Assembly: GCA_016218965.1 (NCBI GenBank)
Contig: JACRCP010000098.1
Span: forward strand, 1-39,597
Reading direction: 5' to 3'
DNA length: 39,597 bases
DNA from: Deltaproteobacteria bacterium
GTDB lineage: Bacteria; Myxococcota; SpSt-1050; JACRCP01
A model generated the notes under the pieces. It was not told the DNA's origin, did not search any database, and saw only the letters and a list, made by a program, of their open reading frames with translations. This document shows, piece by piece, positions 1 through 6,978 of the stretch. The translations under genes were made by a program, and so were the position numbers. The stretch's first letter is position 1. The number at the start of each line of letters is the position of its first letter.

Positions 1-614
1 CCCCAGAGCTTGTAGGGGTTCACAGGGGGCGCAGGGGCCTGCGCGGCGACAACGGGCACGGGAGCACTTGCCGCCGCCTTTGGCGTCGTCTGCGTGACTC
101 CCCTACGAGAACCCTCATCGGCCAACACCGGCGCCATCAACTCCTTCAGCAGCCTGTGAACCGCGTCGAGGAGCTGTTCGCGCTCGCCCTTGAGCACCGC
201 CATCTTCCTCGAGATCACCGCTGCCTTCGTCACGTCGATGAGCGAGAGCGACAGGACATTTGACGTGCCCACGACCCCGACAGTGCCGTCGAGCGTGTAC
301 GTCGTCCCCATCGCCCCGGCTATCTCGACCAAGCAGCTCGTGTCGGTGCAGCCCGCGAGCTGCTTCTGCTGCTCCTGCGAGAGCATCTGGCCGATGTCCT
401 TCTGCCCCACGACCCTGAACTTCTTGAGATCGTGAAGGTCGTTGAGCACGATCTCGGTGAGTATTGCCGCGATCCCCGGCCCGGCCTGCTCCTCGGCCTT
501 GATGTTGAGGACCATGATGGCGGGGAGGGATTCGGAGGGGGCGGCGTATGAAAAGGACGGCATGCAAAGCGATGCCGCACATACCGCCCGCGCGATTCCT
601 GTTTGAAGCTTCAT
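1..614 (-). CDS. CsgG/TolB-like exported protein, 3' end outside window
   Basis: The ATG at 614-612 follows a purine-rich AGG stretch. The frame stays open to base 1, so 204 residues are visible and the C-terminus is missing. Residues 1-24 form a Sec signal peptide ending SYA/AP. From about residue 30 the protein reads as an alpha/beta domain (LPAIMVLNIKA), then a long helix and FRVVGQKDIGQMLSQEQ. A conserved-looking GCTDTSC (Cys89, Cys94) and EIAGAMGTTYTLDGTVG follow. This pattern occurs in periplasmic proteins of Myxococcota that resemble the CsgG/TolB N-terminal fold; residues after 160 become an Ala/Pro-rich linker. Function unknown. The two Cys could form a disulfide (inference). It is the last visible gene of a minus-strand pair, 50 bases downstream of the cyclophilin gene. 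Confidence 0.8.
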   Translation of the reverse strand, partial: MKLQTGIARAVCAASLCMPSFSYAAPSESLPAIMVLNIKAEEQAGPGIAAILTEIVLNDLHDLKKFRVVGQKDIGQMLSQEQQKQLAGCTDTSCLVEIAGAMGTTYTLDGTVGVVGTSNVLSLSLIDVTKAAVISRKMAVLKGEREQLLDAVHRLLKELMAPVLADEGSRRGVTQTTPKAAASAPVPVVAAQAPAPPVNPYKLW

Positions 615-663
615 GTTCCTGCCTCGTCGGATGGCCTTGATTAACCAAGGCCACTCACCAGCC

Positions 664-1293
664 TTATCTGACTTCCACGCACGGGTTCTGCCCGCGGCAT
701 ACGTGGACGTGCTTGAGCGTCACGTCCTTTTTGGGACGGTTCCCCGGCCCGGCCTCGACTCGCGCGATCGTTTTTACGAGCTCGAGGTTGTCGCACTCGC
801 CGAAAATCGTGTGCTTGTTGCTGAGCCACGGCGTGGGCTTTTCGGTCACGAAAAACTGGCTCCCGTTGGTGTTGGGCCCGCTGTTGGCCATGGCGAGGAG
901 GCATGGGCGGTCGAACTTGAGCGCGGGGTCGAATTCGTCCTGGAACTTGTAGCCCGGCCCCCCGCGGCCGTTTCCCATCGGGTCGCCGCCCTGGATCATG
1001 AAGTCGGGGATCACGCGGTGGAATATGGTACCGTCGTAGAGCGGCTTCTTGACCCACATGTTTTCGCTTCCCGGTACGAGCCATTCCTTCTTGCCGGTCG
1101 CCAGCCCCACGAAGTTCTCAATGGTCTTGGGTGCCTGCTTCTCGAAGAGTTTACACTTGATGTCGCCCATCGAGGTCTGCAAAGTGGCGTAGAGCGTATC
1201 GTCCTTCTTGGCCCCGCCCCCGCCCTTGGAGCAGGCCCCAAAGAGCGCGCACGCGACGACGACAACAGCGACTGTCAGCACCCGGTTCTTCAT
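664..1293 (-). CDS. Cyclophilin-type peptidyl-prolyl isomerase lipoprotein
   Basis: Peptidyl-prolyl cis-trans isomerase of the cyclophilin family, 209 residues, probably anchored in the membrane and folding exported proteins. The ATG at 1293 is preceded by GGAGGG 8 bases upstream. An in-frame extension to 1377 is possible but has no ribosome site. A lipobox LFGAC puts the lipidated Cys at residue 21, followed by a Gly-rich linker. The cyclophilin core carries the hallmark FHRVIPDFMIQGGDP with its catalytic Arg, NSGPNTNGSQFF, and a Trp in PTPWLSNKHTIFGE. The domain is close to the family's usual length. It is transcribed divergently from the toxin-antitoxin pair. Family assignment is secure; lipidation is a prediction from the signal. 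Confidence 0.95.
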   Translation of the reverse strand: MKNRVLTVAVVVVACALFGACSKGGGGAKKDDTLYATLQTSMGDIKCKLFEKQAPKTIENFVGLATGKKEWLVPGSENMWVKKPLYDGTIFHRVIPDFMIQGGDPMGNGRGGPGYKFQDEFDPALKFDRPCLLAMANSGPNTNGSQFFVTEKPTPWLSNKHTIFGECDNLELVKTIARVEAGPGNRPKKDVTLKHVHVCRGQNPCVEVR

Positions 1294-1322
1294 CCTTCGA
1301 ACCCTCCGAAAGTGGTGCGGGA

Positions 1323-1351
1323 TAAGTAGCAGGAACGCGGGGCTGATGCAA
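1323..1351 (-). promoter_or_regulatory. Possible promoter of the cyclophilin gene
   Basis: On the minus strand TTGCAT (1351-1346) and TACTTA (1328-1323) are separated by 17 bases and lie about 30 bases upstream of the ATG. Both hexamers are imperfect, so this is only a candidate. Confidence 0.3.
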
Positions 1352-1362
1352 CCGGCCGGCAC

Positions 1363-1388
1363 ATACCCCAAAACCATACCCCAAAACC
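1363..1388 (+). repeat. 13-bp tandem repeat, two perfect copies
   Basis: ATACCCCAAAACC occurs twice head to tail (1363-1375 and 1376-1388). It ends one base before the -35-like TTGACG of the toxin-antitoxin pair, a typical place for an antitoxin operator (inference). Confidence 0.75.
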
Positions 1389-1389
1389 C

Positions 1390-1418
1390 TTGACGGAAGA
1401 CAACCGGTCATCTAAAGT
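1390..1418 (+). promoter_or_regulatory. Promoter of the toxin-antitoxin operon, possibly leaderless
   Basis: TTGACG (1390-1395), a 17-base spacer and TAAAGT (1413-1418). Transcription starting 7 bases after the -10 element would begin at the A of the antitoxin ATG (1425). No Shine-Dalgarno sequence is visible before that ATG. TCTAAA at 1411 is an alternative -10. Confidence 0.5.
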
Positions 1419-1424
1419 GGTCAT

Positions 1425-1670
1425 ATGAAGACGGTGAACGCAACCCGGTTCAAGGCGCAGTGCCTGGCGATCCTTGACGATGTGGCGCATGAGGGACAGC
1501 CCGTGACGATAACCAAGAGGGGCAGGCCCGTCGCACGGCTCGTCACCGCGGCGGCGGCGGGCGAAAAGGCGCCCCAGGAAACGCTGGCGGGCACGGTCGA
1601 GATCCTCGGAGACATCATCTCGCCGGTATTGCCGCCGGACGCCTGGGGAGCACACGGAGCGCGGGGCTGA
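1425..1670 (+). CDS. Phd/YefM-type antitoxin
   Basis: An 81-residue antitoxin of the Phd/YefM superfamily. It begins MKTVNATRFKAQCLAILDDV, the typical DNA-binding N-terminus, and continues PVTITKRGRPVARLV, the conserved strand with the Lys-Arg-Gly-(Arg/Lys)-Pro-Val core. The C-terminal part from about residue 45 is the segment expected to wrap the toxin. It is followed directly by a PIN-domain gene, and its stop codon TGA (1668-1670) overlaps the proposed CTG start of that gene. Such antitoxins bind the toxin and repress their own operon. The 13-bp tandem repeat upstream may be the operator (inference). Confidence 0.92.
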   Translation: MKTVNATRFKAQCLAILDDVAHEGQPVTITKRGRPVARLVTAAAAGEKAPQETLAGTVEILGDIISPVLPPDAWGAHGARG

Positions 1671-2065
1671 AGTTCCTCGCCGACACGCACGTGCTCATCT
1701 CGTGGCTGTCCGCCCGCGAACGGCTTTCCACCCCTCAACGGCGTGCGCTCTCAAGGACTCACGCCGACCGGCCCCTGCTCGTGTCGGACATCTCGCTTTG
1801 GGAGATCGCGACGCTTCACGAACTCGGCCGGATACGTCTAACCATCCCACTACGGGAATGGCTCGATCGCGCGGTCGCGCCGCCGCTCGTGGACCTGTGC
1901 GGAATAACCCCGCTCGTTGCCGCGACCGTAGCATCTCTGCCACCGACGTTTCACCGCGACCCCGCGGACCGGATCATCGTCTCGACAGCCCTTGTTATGG
2001 GCGCGTCCGTGATCACGAGCGACGAAAAGATCATCGACGCGGGGATCGTCGCCACAATTCGCTGA
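1667..2065 (+). CDS. PIN-domain (VapC-like) toxin, apparent CTG start
   Basis: A PIN-domain ribonuclease toxin of the VapC-like group often paired with Phd antitoxins. The first conventional start is GTG at 1691, but that would remove the first catalytic Asp. Reading the same frame from CTG at 1667 gives LKFLADTHVLISWLS, which matches the family N-terminus (M-K-F-L-x-D-T-H). A GGAG at 1656-1659 lies exactly 7 bases before the CTG, and the CTG forms a CTGA overlap with the antitoxin stop. Other acidic residues are the Glu in SDISLWEIATL and the Asp pair in FHRDPADRIIVSTAL and ASVITSDEKI. With the CTG start the protein has 132 residues, normal for the family. Translation is probably coupled to that of the antitoxin. 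Function is secure; use of CTG is inferred. Confidence 0.88.
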   Translation: MKFLADTHVLISWLSARERLSTPQRRALSRTHADRPLLVSDISLWEIATLHELGRIRLTIPLREWLDRAVAPPLVDLCGITPLVAATVASLPPTFHRDPADRIIVSTALVMGASVITSDEKIIDAGIVATIR

Positions 2066-2093
2066 ACCGGCACAACGAGGAGATGGTTGCGCT

Positions 2094-4520
2094 TCATGCT
2101 TTTCCTCCCTGCGCGCCGCCCAGTGCCTCGGCGAGAAGCGAAAGGCCCTGCGCGAGTTTGCCGGCGGCGGCGGGGTCGAGGTTGGGGACGCGGAGGAACG
2201 TCTCGCCCGTTTTCTCGTCGCGGTGGACGAGCGGTTTCGGCGATCCACCCGAGCCGCCTTGGGTCATGGCATTGTTGAGGTTCTGAAGGAGCATCATTCC
2301 GGCGTTTAAGGCGTCGAGCCACGGGTTTGTCGGAGGAGCGGACGGGGCCGGCGCGGACGGCGTATCTTCGGGCAGCGGTTTTTCTTCGCGGCTCTCTTCC
2401 TTGTCGCCGGGCGCCTCGGGCGGCATGGCCGGCGGTATCGTCCCAGTCGCCTTCTCGACCGTTTCCATGAACTTCGTCAGGCGCGACCCACCCATGAACA
2501 CGTCGCCCGGCCCGCCGTCGAGGACCCCCTCGAACATGGACTTTTTGAACGAGAGGAGCGAGAGCATGCCGTGCTCTATGGTCCCCTGCGCGACGAAGCT
2601 CACGGCCTGCACAGGCTTCTCCTGACCCAATCGGTGAACCCGTCCGATCCGCTGTTCGAGTACCGCGGGGTTCCACGGGATGTCCATGTTCACGACGACG
2701 GAGGCGTTCTGGAGGTTCAGCCCCGTGCCGCCCGCGTCGGTCGCGAGAAACAGGCGGCAGGAGGGGTCGTCGCGGAATTGTTTGACCAACCCGCCGCGCT
2801 GCTTCGAGGGGACGCCGCCGTGGAAAAGCACGTGATTCCAACCCTTTTGCTCAATACGTTTGCAGATCACCTCGTGCATACGCAGCCACTGACTGAAAAC
2901 GACCACTTTCGCGTCGGGGTCCTCGAAAACCTCGTCGAGGAGGTTCACAAGCTCGTCGGCCTTGGCGCCGTGGTCCGTTTCGTGGTCAACGAGATACGTG
3001 CTGTCGCACGACATCCGCATGTTCTGCAGCGCGCACGTGAGCCGGCGCTGGTCGGCCTCCGAGAGGAATTTGTAGCGGCGCCACTTGGCGACGATCCGGG
3101 CGACTATCTCCTGGTTTTCCTCGTGAATGCTCATTTGTTGTTCGGTCATGGGGACGAAGAACTGGTTGTCGATGCGGGCGGGAAGCTGCAGGGCGACCTC
3201 GTCCTTCTTCCGCCGGACAAGGATGGAAGAAAGCGTTTTGCCGATCGTACCCAGGTCCTGGTACCCGACGACCTTGCCGAATTCGTCGGTCTGCTGGTGA
3301 TTGGCGAGAAACCGGAACATCGGACCCAGCCTGAACTGGTCGATGAACTGGACGATCGAATACAGCTCTTCGAGCCTGTTCTCGAGTGGCGTGCCGGTCA
3401 GAACAAATGCGTGCGGGGATTTCAGTCGTTTGACCGCCTGCGCGGCTCGTGTCTTCCAGTTCTTGATGCGCTGGGCCTCGTCGAGGACGATGACGTCGGG
3501 CTGCCAGGCGTTGATCGCGTCGAGGTCCCGGTGAATCACGTCGTAGTTGACGATCTTATAAAATCCCGGCGTCCGGTACATGGAGGCGCGCACGTGCAGG
3601 GGGCCCTCGACCACCAAGGCGGGGCGGTCCGAGAATTTTTCGATCTCCTGCTTCCACTGGTGCTTGAGCGAAGTGGGACAGATCACCAGGACCTTCTCGA
3701 TCCCGAACTCGCGGGCCAGGATCTCGGAGGCGGCTATGGCCTGGACGGTCTTCCCGAGGCCCATCTCGTCGCCGATGAGGCAGCGCCCCGCGCGCGCGGC
3801 AAACAACGCGCCCTCCTTCTGGTACGGGTGCAGGGTCGCCTTGAGCAGTCCGTCAAGCGATTCGCTTTCGGCCCCGGCGGGAAACCGCCTTTCGAGCTGC
3901 CTGCGGCGGCGCTCGGCGTCCCGGACCTCGGCCACGAACGCGACCGCGTCGTCGCGACACCGGACCTCGTGGCCGTTCCCGGACGCTCCCGTGAGGAACC
4001 TGTCGAAATGGCTGTACTTGTCGTCACGAAGTGCGCCGTCCTCGCCGAAGAACTCCGCCGCGAGCCTCACGAGGGCCGCCGGGCATTCGGCGCCGGGACG
4101 GAAGACCACCTTCCGCTGCGTCCCGTATCGCAGGATCAGCTCGGAATACGGCGGGCGATGTCCCGCCGCGAGGGCATTCTTCCCGCCCTGCCGCCGCTCG
4201 AGCCGCCCGAGCACGAACTCGATGTGTTTGCACGTCCCGAGCGTATTGACGGCGAAATCCGGGCACGAACAGTGGTTTTCTCCGGCGTCCGTTCCCCGCA
4301 CGATGACGCGGTACGTCCGCTTCGTCGCCGGATTGGTGACTGAGTATTCCGAGAGTATCCGGCCATCGCCGAGGTTGCGCCACTTGAACTTCTGCTCGCG
4401 CCCGAACTGCCGCCGCAGCGCCGCCTGCCACTGCTCGAGTGAAAGGTGATCGGGCCTGTGTGTGCGAGAGACCTTCTTGTCGCCCGGAGAATCGGACCGC
4501 CGAACCGCCGCCGTTGTCAT
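2094..4520 (-). CDS. SWIM zinc finger-SNF2 family helicase
   Basis: A DEAD/DEAH-type SNF2 ATPase of 808 residues. The ATG at 4520 has GGAGGT 6 bases upstream; an in-frame ATG at 4577 lacks one. An N-terminal SWIM zinc finger is visible as CSCPDF (Cys84, Cys86) and CKH (Cys97, His99). The SNF2 motor follows: LHPYQKEGALFA, Walker A GDEMGLGKT (about 250-258), Walker B-type VIVLDEAQRIKN, and LTGTPLENRLEELYS. The second lobe has VVVFSQWLRMHEVI, DAGGTGLNLQNASVVV and LEQRIGRVHRLGQ. The last 120 residues are a Pro/Ala/Glu-rich tail and a short helical end. SNF2 motors translocate on duplex DNA or remodel protein-DNA complexes; the specific role here is unknown. It lies 84 bases downstream of the RNase III gene on the same strand and converges with the toxin gene. 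Confidence 0.95.
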   Translation of the reverse strand: MTTAAVRRSDSPGDKKVSRTHRPDHLSLEQWQAALRRQFGREQKFKWRNLGDGRILSEYSVTNPATKRTYRVIVRGTDAGENHCSCPDFAVNTLGTCKHIEFVLGRLERRQGGKNALAAGHRPPYSELILRYGTQRKVVFRPGAECPAALVRLAAEFFGEDGALRDDKYSHFDRFLTGASGNGHEVRCRDDAVAFVAEVRDAERRRRQLERRFPAGAESESLDGLLKATLHPYQKEGALFAARAGRCLIGDEMGLGKTVQAIAASEILAREFGIEKVLVICPTSLKHQWKQEIEKFSDRPALVVEGPLHVRASMYRTPGFYKIVNYDVIHRDLDAINAWQPDVIVLDEAQRIKNWKTRAAQAVKRLKSPHAFVLTGTPLENRLEELYSIVQFIDQFRLGPMFRFLANHQQTDEFGKVVGYQDLGTIGKTLSSILVRRKKDEVALQLPARIDNQFFVPMTEQQMSIHEENQEIVARIVAKWRRYKFLSEADQRRLTCALQNMRMSCDSTYLVDHETDHGAKADELVNLLDEVFEDPDAKVVVFSQWLRMHEVICKRIEQKGWNHVLFHGGVPSKQRGGLVKQFRDDPSCRLFLATDAGGTGLNLQNASVVVNMDIPWNPAVLEQRIGRVHRLGQEKPVQAVSFVAQGTIEHGMLSLLSFKKSMFEGVLDGGPGDVFMGGSRLTKFMETVEKATGTIPPAMPPEAPGDKEESREEKPLPEDTPSAPAPSAPPTNPWLDALNAGMMLLQNLNNAMTQGGSGGSPKPLVHRDEKTGETFLRVPNLDPAAAGKLAQGLSLLAEALGGAQGGKA

Positions 4521-4604
4521 GACAAGACCTCCGTTTGGAGACAGGCGTCTACTAGCCGATTTCGCGCACCGATTCAACCCGCCCCGGATTCAAGATTGAC
4601 TCGA

Positions 4605-5585
4605 TCACGATTGGGCGCCCGCACTCGACTGTTCTCTGAGCACCGACTCGGCGGCCTGGGCGGCCTGCTGGGCGGCTTCTTTTTTGGACCGGCCCGTTCC
4701 GCGGCCGAGGACGTCGCCGTTGATGACTGCCTCGACGGTGAAGACCTTTTCGTGGTCGGGCCCGCTCTCGCGGACGACGCGGTATTCGGGCGCCCTCTTG
4801 TAGATCTCCTGGCAGAGCTCCTGCACGCGGGTCTTGAAATCGCGGTCGGGCTCGCCGGCGGTGGCGGCGGCGATGCGCTCGGAGAAGTGCGTCCGAATGA
4901 GCGACAGGGCCGGTTGGTACCCGCCGTCGACATAGACCGCGCCTACGACCGCCTCGAGCGCGTCCGCGAGGATTGACGGTTTCAAACGGCCTCCCGTGTT
5001 CTCCTCGCCGCGGCCGAGCCTGATGTGCTCTCCCAGATCGAGCGTTGACGCGATCTCGCAAAGCGCCATCTCGTTGACGAGCGAGGCGCGGAGCCTCGAT
5101 AGATCGCCCTCGGGCGCGTCCGGTCGCGCATGGACAAGTTCGTGGCTCACGGCAAGGTTCAAGACCGCGTCGCCGAGGTACTCAAGCCGCTCGTTCGAGT
5201 CGTTCCGGTCGAGGCCCTTCTCGTTCACGTACGACCGGTGCGTGAGCGCATTCGCGAGCACTGCCTTGTCGACAAACACGTACCCGAGGCTTTTCTCGAA
5301 CGGCGTCGGCGCGGGTTTCCGCACGGCGGGGGCGACCGCGTAGCTCGGGATGATGGCCTCGAGACCGCCGCGCACGAACTTCGCGCGCCAGCGGTTCACC
5401 GTGGCGCTCGTGGTCCTGAGAGCTCTCGCGACCTGCGTCGCCGTTTTCCCGCGCGCACTCTCGCGGACGACCTCGACGCCGAGCGCCGCCCTCCCGACGT
5501 CCTGCAGCCTTTTTTTGAACGCCGCAATGAGCCGTCTGTCACTCCGCGTCAGCACGACTTTCTCCTCTCCGCCCCTCTTGACCAT
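4605..5585 (-). CDS. rnc: Ribonuclease III with N-terminal transposase-type HTH
   Basis: RNase III cleaves double-stranded RNA in rRNA and mRNA processing. Residues 97-240 are the nuclease domain, with signature NERLEYLGDA (131-140; catalytic Glu135, Asp139) and Asp208/Glu211 in LADALEAVVGAVY. Residues 249-318 are a double-stranded RNA-binding domain ending GRSKKEAAQQAAQAA. The first 80-90 residues are extra. LTRSDRRLIAAF, then RGKTATQVARALRTTSATVN and RWRAKFVRGGLEAI, resemble the homeodomain-like HTH of IS630-type transposases. At 326 residues the protein is about 90 longer than usual. The ATG at 5585 has GGGAG upstream. No ATG lies between the two domains, and the in-frame GTG near residue 88 has no ribosome site, so the fusion seems real. 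It sits 33 bases after mtaB. Confidence 0.95.
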   Translation of the reverse strand: MVKRGGEEKVVLTRSDRRLIAAFKKRLQDVGRAALGVEVVRESARGKTATQVARALRTTSATVNRWRAKFVRGGLEAIIPSYAVAPAVRKPAPTPFEKSLGYVFVDKAVLANALTHRSYVNEKGLDRNDSNERLEYLGDAVLNLAVSHELVHARPDAPEGDLSRLRASLVNEMALCEIASTLDLGEHIRLGRGEENTGGRLKPSILADALEAVVGAVYVDGGYQPALSLIRTHFSERIAAATAGEPDRDFKTRVQELCQEIYKRAPEYRVVRESGPDHEKVFTVEAVINGDVLGRGTGRSKKEAAQQAAQAAESVLREQSSAGAQS

Positions 5586-5618
5586 CTCCGCTCCCGCCGG
5601 CGCCCTCCCAACAACCCT

Positions 5619-6977
5619 TCAATCCCGCCTCGTGTCGAGTTCCAGACGGCCCTCCGCAAGCGCCGTCACAGCGCCCGCGGCGTCCACGGCAAGCACAATA
5701 TCCGCGAGAAGGCCTGTTTTCAATCCGTCGCCTTTGACCTCGGCCCTGATGTAATTGTCGGTGAGGGCATTCCACCCTCCTTTGGGCATCCTGCGCTCGA
5801 CGATCGCCTCAACCGTGCGGCCGTCCTGGCCGCAGTGGAAGGCGGCGCGTTTTTCTTCGCCAAGCGCCCGAAGCTCGGCCACCCGGCTCGAAACCTCGGC
5901 GCTTTTGGGCCTTCCGGCCATTCCAGCCGCGGCGGTGCCGGGGCGCGGCGAGAACCTGAACACGTGAAGGTAGTCGATCGGGAGCGTCCCGATGTTTTTC
6001 AACGTCAGGTTGTGGTCGTACCCCGACTCGCCCGGAAACCCGCTTATCACGTCCGCGCCTATGCACGCGTCCGGGACCCTCGATTTGACGAGATCGACGA
6101 CGGCCCGATACGTTGCGACATCGTACGGCCGGTTCATGGCGCCGAGCACGTCGTCACTTCCGCTTTGCATTGGAACGTGGAAATGGCGGCAGATGAAACC
6201 CGAGTCCGCAACGAAGGCGACAAGCTCCGGCGTCACTTCGAGCGGCTCAAGCGAGCTTAAGCGAATCCTTGCGCGTCCACCGTGCCCGCACGCGTCCGAG
6301 AGAAACCCCAGAAGCCGCAGGAGTCCATGCCGCTCGCCCCGGTCCCTCCCGTACTCGCCGAGGTGGATGCCGGCAAGTACGATCTCGCGATAGCCAGAAT
6401 CGATGAGCGCCGACGCCTGTGCCAGAACATCATCCGAGGGGATGCTCCTTGACCTCCCCCGGGCGCGCGGGACGATGCAGTAGGTGCACGCCGAGTCACA
6501 GCCGTCCTGGACCTTGAGAAAGGGCCGGACGCGGTCGCCATACACAGGCATGAGGCATGAGGCATGAGGCGACGGGGCGGAACCAGAAGGCGCATCACCG
6601 TCTGTTGTCTTACCCTCTTGCCTCGCGCCTCGCGCCTCGTGCCTGCTGATCGCTTCGATCAGCCCCGCGTTGTCGGGGCCGGTGAGAAACGCGCAGTACG
6701 GGCGGAACTCGTCGCCGGGGTCCGGCGACACTCGGGGAAAACAGCCGGCGACGACAACCCGGGCAGCGGGGTTTTTCCTGTGCAGGCGGCGGAGGATCTG
6801 CCGGACCTCGGCGTCGGCCTTTGCGGTCACAGTGCAGGTGTTCAAGACGAACAGGTCTGCCCGGCCCTCGTCATGCGTGATCTCAAACCCGCCAGACTGC
6901 ACAACCGCGGCCATCCGGGCCGAATCGGCCCGGTTGACCCTGCAGCCCATGGTCACGATGCAGACCCGCCGCGCCAA
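5619..6977 (-). CDS. mtaB: tRNA t6A37 methylthiotransferase MtaB
   Basis: A radical-SAM methylthiotransferase of the MiaB/MtaB family, 452 residues, which converts t6A37 to ms2t6A37 in tRNAs reading ANN codons. The N-terminal domain holds the three cluster Cys: GC12R, NTC48T and AGC79F. The radical-SAM motif is CDSACTYC (Cys160, 164, 167), followed by IVLAGIHLGEYGRD, IRLSSLEP, HVPMQSGSDDVL and ISGFPGE. A TRAM-like domain ends the protein. The start is TTG at 6977, one base after the upstream lipoprotein's stop, with GAGGCGG just before it; starts MxxRVCIVTMGC are typical. Between the two domains (about residues 111-145) is a low-complexity insert whose DNA is two heptanucleotide repeat arrays. 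MtaB rather than MiaB is chosen from the overall motif set. Confidence 0.93.
   Translation of the reverse strand: MARRVCIVTMGCRVNRADSARMAAVVQSGGFEITHDEGRADLFVLNTCTVTAKADAEVRQILRRLHRKNPAARVVVAGCFPRVSPDPGDEFRPYCAFLTGPDNAGLIEAISRHEARGARQEGKTTDGDAPSGSAPSPHASCLMPVYGDRVRPFLKVQDGCDSACTYCIVPRARGRSRSIPSDDVLAQASALIDSGYREIVLAGIHLGEYGRDRGERHGLLRLLGFLSDACGHGGRARIRLSSLEPLEVTPELVAFVADSGFICRHFHVPMQSGSDDVLGAMNRPYDVATYRAVVDLVKSRVPDACIGADVISGFPGESGYDHNLTLKNIGTLPIDYLHVFRFSPRPGTAAAGMAGRPKSAEVSSRVAELRALGEEKRAAFHCGQDGRTVEAIVERRMPKGGWNALTDNYIRAEVKGDGLKTGLLADIVLAVDAAGAVTALAEGRLELDTRRD
6547..6572 (+). repeat. Heptanucleotide array inside mtaB
   Basis: Three perfect head-to-tail copies of GGCATGA (6547-6567) and a degenerate fourth. 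They encode part of the interdomain insert (SPHASCLMP, residues 136-144) on the minus strand. Member of the AGGCRYG family seen elsewhere in the window. Confidence 0.85.
6619..6646 (-). repeat. Second heptanucleotide array inside mtaB
   Basis: Four units of the minus-strand consensus AGGCRYG in register, with variable fifth and sixth positions. They encode EARGARQEG (about residues 114-122) of the MtaB interdomain insert. Confidence 0.85.
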
Positions 6978-6978
6978 G

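Noticed and set aside
2571..4343. A 590-codon plus-strand frame opposite the SNF2 gene
   Set aside because: It is a shadow of strongly conserved helicase motifs on the other strand.
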